A stretch of 11,615 nt of DNA, taken from NCBI GenBank assembly GCA_021851465.1, contig JAJZDL010000081.1:1-11615 (forward strand). The letters are read 5' to 3'. The translations under genes and the position numbers were made by a program. This DNA is from Acidobacteriota bacterium (lineage in GTDB: Bacteria > Acidobacteriota > Terriglobia > Terriglobales > Acidobacteriaceae). Below, piece after piece: positions 5,724 through 11,615 of this stretch. Positions within the stretch are counted from its first letter, which is position 1, and every line of letters begins with the position of its first letter. The notes under the pieces were generated by a model that did no database searches, had not been told where the DNA came from, and saw nothing but the letters and a program-made list of their open reading frames with translations.

Positions 5724-6662
5724 TCATCCTCTCATGCGCGGGTTGACGAGCGTATACGCCACATCGGTCAGCAGGTTGGCCGCGACGTACGTCAGCCCGA
5801 TGGCCAGGATGCACCCCTGCACCAGCGCATAGTCGCGGTTGGAGATCGCCGACAGCGTCAGCCGCCCGATCCCCGGCCAACTGAAGACCGTCTCCGTCAC
5901 GATCGCCCCCGCCAGCAGGCTGCCGAACTGCAACCCCACCACCGTCAGCACCGGGACCAGCGCATTGCCCAGCGCGTGGCGATACACCACCCTGCGCTCG
6001 CTCAACCCCTTCGCCCGCGCCGTGCGGATGTAGTCCTGCCCCAGCTCTTCCAGCATCGCGGTGCGCACCATCCGCGTCAGCACTCCGGCCAGCCCGCTGC
6101 CCAGCGTGACCGCCGGAAGGATCAGATACAGCCAGAACCGCGCGCCGAAGATCGGCCCCGTCCCTGCGCCCGAGACCGGCAGCCACCCCAGCCGGATCGA
6201 AAAAATCAAGATCAAGATCGGCCCCAGTGCGAAGTTCGGAAACGAGAGTCCGCCCAGGCTCGCCACGCCCAGCAAGCGGTCCGCCCAGAGCCCGCGATGC
6301 AGCGCCGAAATGACGCCAGCCGGGACCGAGACCGCGACCCCAATCAGCAACGCCACCAGCGCCAGCGCCAGAGTGTACGGATAGCGCTGCGCCACCAGGT
6401 GCCTCACCGAATCGTGCAGCCGAAGCGACTCGCCCAGATCGGCATGAAGCACCCCGCGACAATAGCGTAGATACTGCGTCCCCAGCGGCGCGTCCAACCC
6501 ATACGCGTGGCGCAGTACAGAAACATCCGACGCCGTCGCGCCCTCGCCCAGCATCTGTACCACCGGATCGCCCGGCACCAGATGGATCAGCAGAAACACC
6601 ACCGACACCACCACCCACAGCACAGGCAGCGTGACCAGAATCCGGCGGACGGGTTTGCGCAT
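5724..6662 (-). CDS. DppB/OppB-type ABC transporter permease
   Basis: Inner-membrane permease of a peptide/nickel-family ABC importer, complete at 312 residues. The first helix is followed by HLVPGDPV (27-34) and YGLDAPLGTQYLRY (54-67), both DppB hallmarks. Next come LGESLRLHDSV (76-86), FPNFALGPILIL (141-152), the EAA coupling loop DYIRTARAKGLSERRVVYRHALGNAL (210-235), ETVFSWPGIGRL (257-268) and the closing NPRMRG (307-312). About six membrane segments are visible. Its ATG lies five bases after the TGA of the CNNM/CBS gene, with no strong ribosome site, so translational coupling is likely. The gene expected directly downstream, DppC, is not there; a DppC-type gene on the same strand occurs at 1-686. 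No binding protein or ATPase gene is in the window, and the substrate is unknown. Confidence 0.96.
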   Translation of the reverse strand: MRKPVRRILVTLPVLWVVVSVVFLLIHLVPGDPVVQMLGEGATASDVSVLRHAYGLDAPLGTQYLRYCRGVLHADLGESLRLHDSVRHLVAQRYPYTLALALVALLIGVAVSVPAGVISALHRGLWADRLLGVASLGGLSFPNFALGPILILIFSIRLGWLPVSGAGTGPIFGARFWLYLILPAVTLGSGLAGVLTRMVRTAMLEELGQDYIRTARAKGLSERRVVYRHALGNALVPVLTVVGLQFGSLLAGAIVTETVFSWPGIGRLTLSAISNRDYALVQGCILAIGLTYVAANLLTDVAYTLVNPRMRG

Positions 6663-6667
6663 GGAAG

Positions 6668-8098
6668 TCAGTTGTCCGTTCTCCGTCGTTCGTTCTTTAT
6701 CGCCGCGAAGGAGATCGCCGGGTTGGCAACGATTGTCTCGATGCGGACGCGCGAGATGCGCCGCCCATCTATCTCCGCAACCACAAAGCGGCGCCCTCCG
6801 TACTCGATGTTCTCGCCGGCCACTGGCAGGTGGCCAAGCTGCGCCAGCATAAATCCAGCCAGCGTCTCCACGCCGGCCTCACGCGGAAAACTCCAGTGCA
6901 GTTGCGTACCCAGGTCGCGCAGCGTGGTGCTGCCGTCCAGTGACATTACCCCATCGGCGTTGAAGCTGGCCGCCTTCCCATAGATGTCGAACTCGTCCTC
7001 CAGCTCGCCGACCACCTGCTCCAGCGCATCCTCCGCGGTGACGATCCCCACGGTCGAGCCGAACTCATCCACCACAACGGCGATCTGGCGCCGCCGGTCC
7101 TGGAACTCTTGCAGCAGCTCCACCACCGGCTTCGTCTCGGGCACCACAAGGACATCGCGCAGCACCTGGCGCAGTGTCAGCCCGGTGTCCACCGCGCCTC
7201 CCAACCCCAATGCCATCGCGCGCAGGTGCATCAGCCGCGAGATGTCCTTCGAGTAGACCACGCCGACAATGCGGTCGGGATCCGCCATTCCTCCAGTCTC
7301 CGCATCGCTCCGCGTCTCGTACACCGGCACCCGGGAGTGCTGTTCCTCCACAATGCGCGCGCTTGCCTGCTCGATGGACAGGTCTGCGGGCAGAGAGAAG
7401 ATTTTGCCCCGCGGAGTCATGATCTCCCGCACCGTGACGCGGTTCAACTCGATGGCGCGGTGGATAATCGCCTCCTGAAACGCCGGGAGAAGCCCCATCC
7501 GCCGCGTCGCCGTCGCGATCATCTTCAGCTCCTCCGGCGAATGCACCGGCCCTTCGCCTTGCAGCGGCGCGCGGAACAACCGAAGCACCAGCGCCGCCGA
7601 CCGGTTCATCAGCCGTACCGCCGGGCGCGTCATGCGGATAAAGGCATCCATCGGCCCCGAGACCGCCAGCGCGATCCGCTCCGCCCGTTGCAGTGCCAGC
7701 GACTTCGGCACCAGCTCGCCCAGCAGGACTTCAAAGTATGTGATCGTTGCAAACGCAATCGCAATAGCAACCGCGTGCGCGTACAACACTGCGTGCCTCG
7801 GCAGTACGGCCATCCAGCGCCCCGCGACAGCCAGCAGAATCTCCGCCACGGCAGGTTCGCCCAGCCAGCCCAGCGCCAGCGAAGCCAGCGTCACGCCAAA
7901 CTGCACCGCCGGCAAAAAATCGTTGAAGTTGCGCTTCAGGTGGAGCGCTGTGCGCGCGCCTGGACGGCCCAGCGCCAGCAACTGCTCCATGCGCGTCTCG
8001 CGCACGCTGACCAGCGCAAACTCCGCGGCCACAAAAAAACTGTTGGCCAGAATGAAGAAGGCCACCATTACCGCGCGAATGATCGTCCATTCCAGCAT
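6668..8098 (-). CDS. HlyC/CorC-family membrane protein (CNNM domain, CBS pair, CorC-type C-terminal domain)
   Basis: Inner-membrane protein of the family related to CorB/CorC and eukaryotic CNNM, linked to magnesium/cobalt export or resistance; the old name 'hemolysin' is misleading. At 476 residues it is full length. The CNNM/DUF21 membrane domain covers about 1-200 with FFVAAEFALVSVRETR (21-36) and LLGELVPKSLAL (125-136). Two CBS domains follow, roughly 225-290 (beginning VREIMTPR, 223-230) and 300-365 (VVVDEFGSTVGIVTAEDALE, 341-360). ELEDEFD (365-371) leads into the CorC_HlyC-type C-terminal domain (about 378-460). The basic tail KNERRRTDN ends five bases before the DppB start. The ribosome site before ATG 8098 is weak (ACGGAC). 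CBS domains suggest nucleotide sensing. No neighbouring gene explains a partner. Confidence 0.94.
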   Translation of the reverse strand: MLEWTIIRAVMVAFFILANSFFVAAEFALVSVRETRMEQLLALGRPGARTALHLKRNFNDFLPAVQFGVTLASLALGWLGEPAVAEILLAVAGRWMAVLPRHAVLYAHAVAIAIAFATITYFEVLLGELVPKSLALQRAERIALAVSGPMDAFIRMTRPAVRLMNRSAALVLRLFRAPLQGEGPVHSPEELKMIATATRRMGLLPAFQEAIIHRAIELNRVTVREIMTPRGKIFSLPADLSIEQASARIVEEQHSRVPVYETRSDAETGGMADPDRIVGVVYSKDISRLMHLRAMALGLGGAVDTGLTLRQVLRDVLVVPETKPVVELLQEFQDRRRQIAVVVDEFGSTVGIVTAEDALEQVVGELEDEFDIYGKAASFNADGVMSLDGSTTLRDLGTQLHWSFPREAGVETLAGFMLAQLGHLPVAGENIEYGGRRFVVAEIDGRRISRVRIETIVANPAISFAAIKNERRRTDN

Positions 8099-8322
8099 GT
8101 CCGTGCTGAGTCTATAGCATTTCCATCATTTCGGCAGAACATCCGAGCACGGCCGCCTCCATCGCGCACTCTGTACCGGCACACGACACAGCCCGAACGC
8201 AATCGACCGCGCAAGCATCCACAGGCTGGGGCCTCCCCTCCGCGCACAAACAAGATGCCCGGCTGCGCCCATGCAGCCGGGCATCTCTGCACCGGAAAAC
8301 ACATCAATACGCAAACTGAAGG
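8099..8322. other. Intergenic region between the CNNM/CBS gene and thioredoxin
   Basis: About 224 bp. The right part holds the thioredoxin terminator; the left part must contain any promoter for the CNNM/CBS-dppB transcript, but I see no clear -35/-10 pair. Short frames here show no family features. Confidence 0.5.
8253..8286 (-). terminator. Intrinsic terminator of thioredoxin gene
   Basis: A perfect 14-bp inverted repeat, AGATGCCCGGCTGC, with a six-base loop, lies 36 bp past the trxA stop. On the minus strand it is followed by TTGTTTGTG, an imperfect T-rich tail. The stem is very stable and separates trxA from the CNNM/CBS gene. Confidence 0.82.
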
Positions 8323-8655
8323 CTACGCCAGCACCTTCACGATCGACTTGTCGATCGTCTCCTTCGGCACAAAGCCCACGATCTGCTCGGCTACCTTGCC
8401 GCCCTTAAAGAGCAGCAGTGCGGGGATGCCGCGAATCCCGTAGCGTTGCGGCGTAGACGTGTTTGCGTCCACATCCATCTTCATCACCTTCAACCTGCCG
8501 TTATACTGTGTTGCCACCTCGTCCACCATCGGCGCGATTGCGCGGCAAGGCCCGCACCACGCGGCCCAGAAGTCCACCAGAACAGGCTGCTCCGATTGAA
8601 GCACTTCCTTGTCGAACTCCGCGTCGTTCACCGCCGTCACAAACTGTCCTGCCAT
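8323..8655 (-). CDS. trxA: Thioredoxin
   Basis: Small cytoplasmic dithiol-disulfide oxidoreductase that reduces protein disulfides, itself recharged by thioredoxin reductase. At 110 residues it is the standard length. The active site is WCGPC (33-37) within VLVDFWAAWCGPCR. The buried DVD segment (61-63) and the cis-proline loop GIRGIPALLLFKGG (73-86, Pro78) are present; Ala follows the cis-proline where Thr is most common. The start is firm: AGGAGGAG lies six bases before ATG 8655. It has a strong terminator behind it and 171 bp of non-coding DNA in front containing repeated motifs, so it is probably a single-gene transcript. Confidence 0.97.
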   Translation of the reverse strand: MAGQFVTAVNDAEFDKEVLQSEQPVLVDFWAAWCGPCRAIAPMVDEVATQYNGRLKVMKMDVDANTSTPQRYGIRGIPALLLFKGGKVAEQIVGFVPKETIDKSIVKVLA

Positions 8656-8720
8656 CTCGTGCTCCTCCTGCTACTCGGCCCAGCAGTCGAGTAGATCTCT
8701 TGCCTCAATTTTGAAATTTG

Positions 8721-8807
8721 CTCCGTCTCCATCATAGTCGCGCAACCCGGTGCCTCTTCCTGCGCAACTCCCTCCGTCTTCATAATAGATGCGCAAAGGC
8801 TGCGCAA
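8721..8807 (-). promoter_or_regulatory. Duplicated TTGCGC/TATNAT modules upstream of trxA
   Basis: Two 25-base segments, 8796-8772 and 8745-8721 on the minus strand, are 21/25 identical and 51 bp apart. Each begins TTGCGC, has TATTAT or TATGAT three bases later (each one mismatch from TATAAT), and ends AGACGGAG. Further TTGCGC copies lie at 8807-8802 and 8767-8762, making four in about 70 bp. They lie entirely between the thrB stop and trxA, so they are candidate promoters and binding sites for trxA. The repeats are seen; their role is inferred. Confidence 0.38.
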
Positions 8808-8826
8808 GGTTCAAATCGTCCAGAGG

Positions 8827-9828
8827 TCACCGCAGAGTGTCCTCCCCCGGCTGCGTCGGTTCCTGCACCACGCCCGCGCCAATGCAGGTCTCCACTATCT
8901 CCAGATCTGCGTCTCCAACCGCCGTGCGAATCCGTGCGCCGATCTCGCCCGTCTCGGCCTCTGCCTCCACCACCAGCAACACGCCCGGCCCGGCGCCGCT
9001 CAGCGCAACCCCCAACACTCCCTGCCGGCCCGCCAGGGGCAGCAGCCGCTGCAGCAGCGGCGCGCTCTCCATCCGGTACGGCTGGTGCAGCCGGTCCTGC
9101 ATCGCCACGCGCAGCAGGTCGCCCCGCCCCAGCGCGAACGCCGCCACCAGCAGCGCGGTCCGCTGTACATTCGCCACTGCGTCGGCCCGGCTATACGAGG
9201 CCGGCAGCAGGGCCCGCGCCTTCTCCGTCGCCATGCCCGCGGCCGGCAGCGCCAGCAGCAGCCTCCACGCCCGGCCCTCGCCGCAAGTGGCCGCGCTCAA
9301 TCGCCCGTCCACAATCGCAGACACCGTCATGTGTCCCAGCGCGCAGGCCGCCACGTTGTCCGGGTGCCCCTCGCGTCGGCTCGCCTCCTCCATGCAGGCG
9401 TTCAGGTCCAATCCAAGCCCGCCGAAGTGGTTGGCCAACAGCACTCCGCCCAACCGTGCCGCCGCGCTTGAACCGCATCCCATGCCCAGCGGAATCTCGT
9501 TGTGGATCCGCAGGTCCAGCGGCGGCACGCTGCGTCCTGCACCCATCAGGACATCGCGATAGGTCTCGAAGATCATGTTGTTGTGGGTGCGCCCGCAGCG
9601 CTCCGCATCGCGCCCCGTCGCCGCAATCCTCAACTCCGGGCCGCTCCCATCCACGCCGCTCTCCGCCTGCAATGCTCGCGCTTCAATGGTCAGGCCCAGG
9701 GCCATCGCCAGCCCAGCCGCATCGAACCCCGGCCCAAGGTTGGCCGTAGTGGCCGGTAGCCGAAGGCGCATCCCGACAGGATGTGGGACTTGCGCTTGGC
9801 GCGCGTTCCTCTCTTGGCTCGCCCTCAT
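8827..9828 (-). CDS. thrB: Homoserine kinase
   Basis: Phosphorylates L-homoserine with ATP to give O-phospho-L-homoserine, the substrate of threonine synthase encoded just upstream. It is a GHMP-family kinase, 333 residues. It has the N-terminal substrate-binding motif LPATTANLGPGFDAAGLA (24-41), the ATP-binding motif PLGMGCGSSAAA (113-124), EGHPDN (153-158) and the C-terminal glycine motif ALSGAGPGVLLV (275-286). ATG 9828 overlaps the thrC stop as ATGA, giving tight translational coupling. That start adds about 20 residues before the conserved core, and Met20 (ATG 9771) is a possible alternative. GC is very high (about 75% on one sampled line), typical of the right half of the window. Confidence 0.95.
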   Translation of the reverse strand: MRASQERNARQAQVPHPVGMRLRLPATTANLGPGFDAAGLAMALGLTIEARALQAESGVDGSGPELRIAATGRDAERCGRTHNNMIFETYRDVLMGAGRSVPPLDLRIHNEIPLGMGCGSSAAARLGGVLLANHFGGLGLDLNACMEEASRREGHPDNVAACALGHMTVSAIVDGRLSAATCGEGRAWRLLLALPAAGMATEKARALLPASYSRADAVANVQRTALLVAAFALGRGDLLRVAMQDRLHQPYRMESAPLLQRLLPLAGRQGVLGVALSGAGPGVLLVVEAEAETGEIGARIRTAVGDADLEIVETCIGAGVVQEPTQPGEDTLR

Positions 9829-11258
9829 AGCGAACTTCTCGGCACTGTCCTCATGCCCTCCGCATCGGCCGTCGCCATGCGCTCTTCCAGCGCCTTCAGC
9901 ACCGCCGACTCATCCGCCTCCAGCACCATTGGCGGCTTGCGCAGCGCGGCATGTTGCTCCCGCTCGCACTCCGTCTCGCCCGCCATCTCCGCCGCCGTCA
10001 GCAGCTCGCCGCAGTGGTAGTCGATGGTGTACTGCGGGTCCTTCAGCGTGTGCCCGGTCAGCAGCAGGACCACGCGCTCTTCGCGGGCCACTCTGCCCTG
10101 CGCCACCAGCTTCTTCAGCCCCGCAAGCGTCACCGCCGAAGCCGGTTCGCAGCCCACGCCCTCGGCCCCGATCTCCGCCTTGGCCAGCGCGATCTCCTGC
10201 TCCGTAACCTGTTCGCACCATCCGCCGGTCTCTTCGACCACGCGCGCGGCCTTCTTCCAGCTCGCAGGGTTCCCGATGCGGATCGCGGTCGCCCGCGTCT
10301 CCGCCGCCACCGGCTGCATCTCGCGATTGTCGTCTCCAAACCAGCGGTAGAGCGGGTTCGCCCCCTGCGCCTGAATCACATGAATTCTGGGCACGCGGGA
10401 GATCAGCCCCAGATGCTTCATCTCCAGAAATCCCTTGCCCAGCGCCGACGAGTTGCCAAGGTTCCCACCCGGCACCACCACATGCTCCGGCACCTGCCAC
10501 TCCATCTGCTCCAGAATCTCCATCGCCGGGGTCTTCTGGCCCTCCAGCCGGTACGGATTCACCGAGTTCAGCAGGTAGATTGGGAACCTCTGCACCAGCT
10601 TTGTCAGCAGCTTCAGACAGCCGTCGAAGTCCGTCTTCAACTGAATCGTCAGCGCGCCGTAGTCCATCGACTGCGACAGCTTGCCCCACGCAATCTTTCC
10701 CTCGGGAATAAACACGATCGAGCGCAGTCCGGCGCGCGCCGCATAGGCCGACATCGCCGCCGATGTGTTCCCGGTCGAGGCGCACGCCACCCACTCGAAG
10801 CCGCGTTCCACCGCAACCGACAGCGCCGCCGTCATCCCCGTATCCTTGAACGACCCCGTCGGATTCATCCCCTGGTGCTTGGCCAGCAGCCAATCCACAC
10901 CCGCCCGCTCCGCCGCGCGCGGCATCTCATACAGCGGCGTATTGCCCTCACGCAGCGTCACCGCGCGCTCCACATCGCGCAGAAACGGCAGCATCTCGCG
11001 GAATCGCCACACTCCGCTCTGGTCCACCGCCATGGTCGAGGTCTTGCGCTCCTGCCAAAGATGCCGCAGCCCGCCCGGATTGGGCAGTCGCACCTCCACA
11101 GCAGGCGCCGCCGTCTTCTCCGCGCTCCAACCCTCGCTCCAGGGATACAGCACTTCAAACAAGCCCTTGCAGTCCTCGCAGCGAAAGTCGCTGCGCACCG
11201 CGTCGGCGGCTATCCTTGCCCCGCAGTCTGTGCATCGTAGTTGATGGGTCGCGCTCAT
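9825..11258 (-). CDS. thrC: Threonine synthase (PLP-dependent, N-terminal zinc ribbon)
   Basis: Converts O-phosphohomoserine and water to L-threonine and phosphate in the cytoplasm; it is a fold-type II PLP enzyme. The 477-residue protein begins with a zinc ribbon: CxxC at 9-12 and CxxC at 27-30. The PLP lysine is Lys138 in NPTGSFKDTGM, followed by ACASTGNTSAAMSAYAARAG (158-177) and the phosphate-binding loop VVPGGNLGNSSALGKG (261-276). The C-terminal part includes SAVTLAGLKKL and LLLTGHTLKDP (398-408). I chose ATG 11258 because the zinc ribbon begins right after it, and AGAGAAG precedes it. The open frame continues upstream to 11579 but only as an off-frame reading of murB and intergenic DNA. 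It overlaps thrB by 4 bp. Confidence 0.95.
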   Translation of the reverse strand: MSATHQLRCTDCGARIAADAVRSDFRCEDCKGLFEVLYPWSEGWSAEKTAAPAVEVRLPNPGGLRHLWQERKTSTMAVDQSGVWRFREMLPFLRDVERAVTLREGNTPLYEMPRAAERAGVDWLLAKHQGMNPTGSFKDTGMTAALSVAVERGFEWVACASTGNTSAAMSAYAARAGLRSIVFIPEGKIAWGKLSQSMDYGALTIQLKTDFDGCLKLLTKLVQRFPIYLLNSVNPYRLEGQKTPAMEILEQMEWQVPEHVVVPGGNLGNSSALGKGFLEMKHLGLISRVPRIHVIQAQGANPLYRWFGDDNREMQPVAAETRATAIRIGNPASWKKAARVVEETGGWCEQVTEQEIALAKAEIGAEGVGCEPASAVTLAGLKKLVAQGRVAREERVVLLLTGHTLKDPQYTIDYHCGELLTAAEMAGETECEREQHAALRKPPMVLEADESAVLKALEERMATADAEGMRTVPRSSL

Positions 11259-11316
11259 GGTTCTTCTCTTTAGCCTATCCCATGAGATCGAATCCCCCAA
11301 AACATCCGCCGGGTGC

Positions 11317-11346
11317 CCCATCCATCGCGCCTTTGCGATGGGTGGG
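11317..11346. repeat. Palindromic intergenic element between murB and thrC
   Basis: Arms CCCATCCATCGC and GCGATGGGTGGG pair over 12 bp with one G-T wobble around a six-base loop GCCTTT. It sits in the 107-bp gap after the murB stop. No T-run follows on either strand, so it is a poor intrinsic terminator. The surrounding words (GGTGCCCCATCC before, GGTGGGATAA after) look like a dispersed palindromic element I associate with Acidobacteriaceae intergenic regions; that is from memory and untested. Confidence 0.55.
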
Positions 11347-11365
11347 ATAAAGCAGCGTCCTCGTC

Positions 11366-11615
11366 TCAACCCTTCGCGGCAAACCCCAGCAGCACCGGCT
11401 CCTGTTCCAGTCGCACCGCCGTCCGCGCCCACACGCCCTCGATTACCGCATCGCGCAGCGCGACGATCTCCGCCGCCGTCGCGCCCCCGCAGTTCACAAT
11501 CGCCAGCACATGCTTCGTCGAAAGCCCCGCGCGCCCCATCGCAAATCCCTTGCTGAACCCGGCCAACTCGATCAGCCACGCCGCCGACAGCTTCACCATT
11601 CCGTCCTGCCTCGCA
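11366..11615 (-). CDS. murB: UDP-N-acetylmuramate dehydrogenase (MurB), C-terminal end, cut by window edge
   Basis: Flavoenzyme that reduces UDP-GlcNAc-enolpyruvate to UDP-MurNAc in peptidoglycan precursor synthesis. Only the last ~82 residues are inside the window; the frame is open to the right edge. The visible part matches the MurB C-terminal domain: KLSAAWLIELAGFSKGFAMG, GRAGLSTKHVLAIVNCGGA, an ATAAEIVALRDAV helix, and LEQEPVLLG. The glutamate near the end is in the position of the catalytic acid that protonates the substrate. The real start lies outside. It is on the same strand as thrC and 107 bp upstream of it, with a palindrome in between. Confidence 0.9.
   Translation of the reverse strand, partial: ARQDGMVKLSAAWLIELAGFSKGFAMGRAGLSTKHVLAIVNCGGATAAEIVALRDAVIEGVWARTAVRLEQEPVLLGFAAKG

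Noticed and set aside
5260..5727. Frame starting at the ATGA that overlaps the dppB stop, with GAGAGG just before it
   Set aside because: The junction looks like a coupled start, perhaps a relic of the former downstream gene, but the frame itself is an off-frame reading of the exported protein, which has a signal peptide and its own GTG with GGAG.
4992..6470. 492-codon plus-strand frame
   Set aside because: Arg/His/Gln-rich composition with no domain; it is opposite dppB and the exported-protein gene, both well supported.
7109..8443. 444-codon plus-strand frame
   Set aside because: Antisense to the CNNM/CBS gene and running through the intergenic region into trxA; His/Arg/Gln-rich with no motif.
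9951..11240. 429-codon plus-strand frame
   Set aside because: Shadow of threonine synthase; no recognisable domain.
11259..11579. N-terminal extension of thrC of 107 codons
   Set aside because: It runs through the intergenic palindrome and an off-frame part of murB; the zinc ribbon starts right after ATG 11258.

Overview
This is a GC-rich bacterial chromosome window. It probably comes from an acidobacterium (Acidobacteriaceae/Terriglobia-like). That is inferred from overall gene style, from an exported protein whose C-terminal motif I associate with acidobacteria, and from a palindromic intergenic element; no rRNA or marker gene is present to prove it. It holds eleven intact or edge-truncated protein genes on the minus strand or in a plus-strand cluster, plus one clear pseudogene fragment. 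I found no tRNA, rRNA, CRISPR array or transposase.

Layout. (1) 1-686, minus: a DppC/OppC-type ABC permease, cut by the left edge. (2) 799-3463, plus: a GDP-mannose 3,5-epimerase-like enzyme, a WecG/TagA/CpsF (GT26) glycosyltransferase and a secreted CAP-domain protein. The first two look like an operon for a cell-surface glycan; the CAP gene follows after 69 bp with its own hairpin-covered start. (3) 3475-5057: a visibly lower-GC block bounded by a 148-bp direct repeat (3475-3622 and 5058-5205, five mismatches). The left copy is a dead C-terminal fragment of the gene at 5058-5693. The block carries one exported protein gene (3821-4795, minus) with a repeat-rich upstream region. (4) 5058-8098, minus: an exported protein of unknown function, a DppB-type permease, and a CNNM/CBS (HlyC/CorC-family) membrane protein, tightly spaced and probably co-transcribed in the order CorC-family, DppB, exported protein. 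(5) 8253-8827: thioredoxin with a strong intrinsic terminator and a repeat-bearing upstream region. (6) 8827-11258, minus: threonine synthase and homoserine kinase, overlapping by 4 bp (ATGA), giving the last two steps of threonine synthesis. (7) 11366-11615, minus: the C-terminal end of MurB, cut by the right edge.

How it fits together. The right half (murB, thrC, thrB, trxA, CorC-family, dppB) reads as ordinary housekeeping DNA on one strand. The left half looks rearranged: DppB and DppC, normally adjacent and co-transcribed, lie on the same strand in the expected order but about 5 kb apart. Between them are the glycan/CAP cluster on the opposite strand, the repeat-flanked low-GC block and a partial gene duplication. 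No convincing wholly new system is visible. The most noteworthy items are the bacterial GDP-mannose 3,5-epimerase with all catalytic residues paired with a divergent GT26 enzyme, the split permease pair, the duplicated gene end, and the repeat-bearing regulatory regions.
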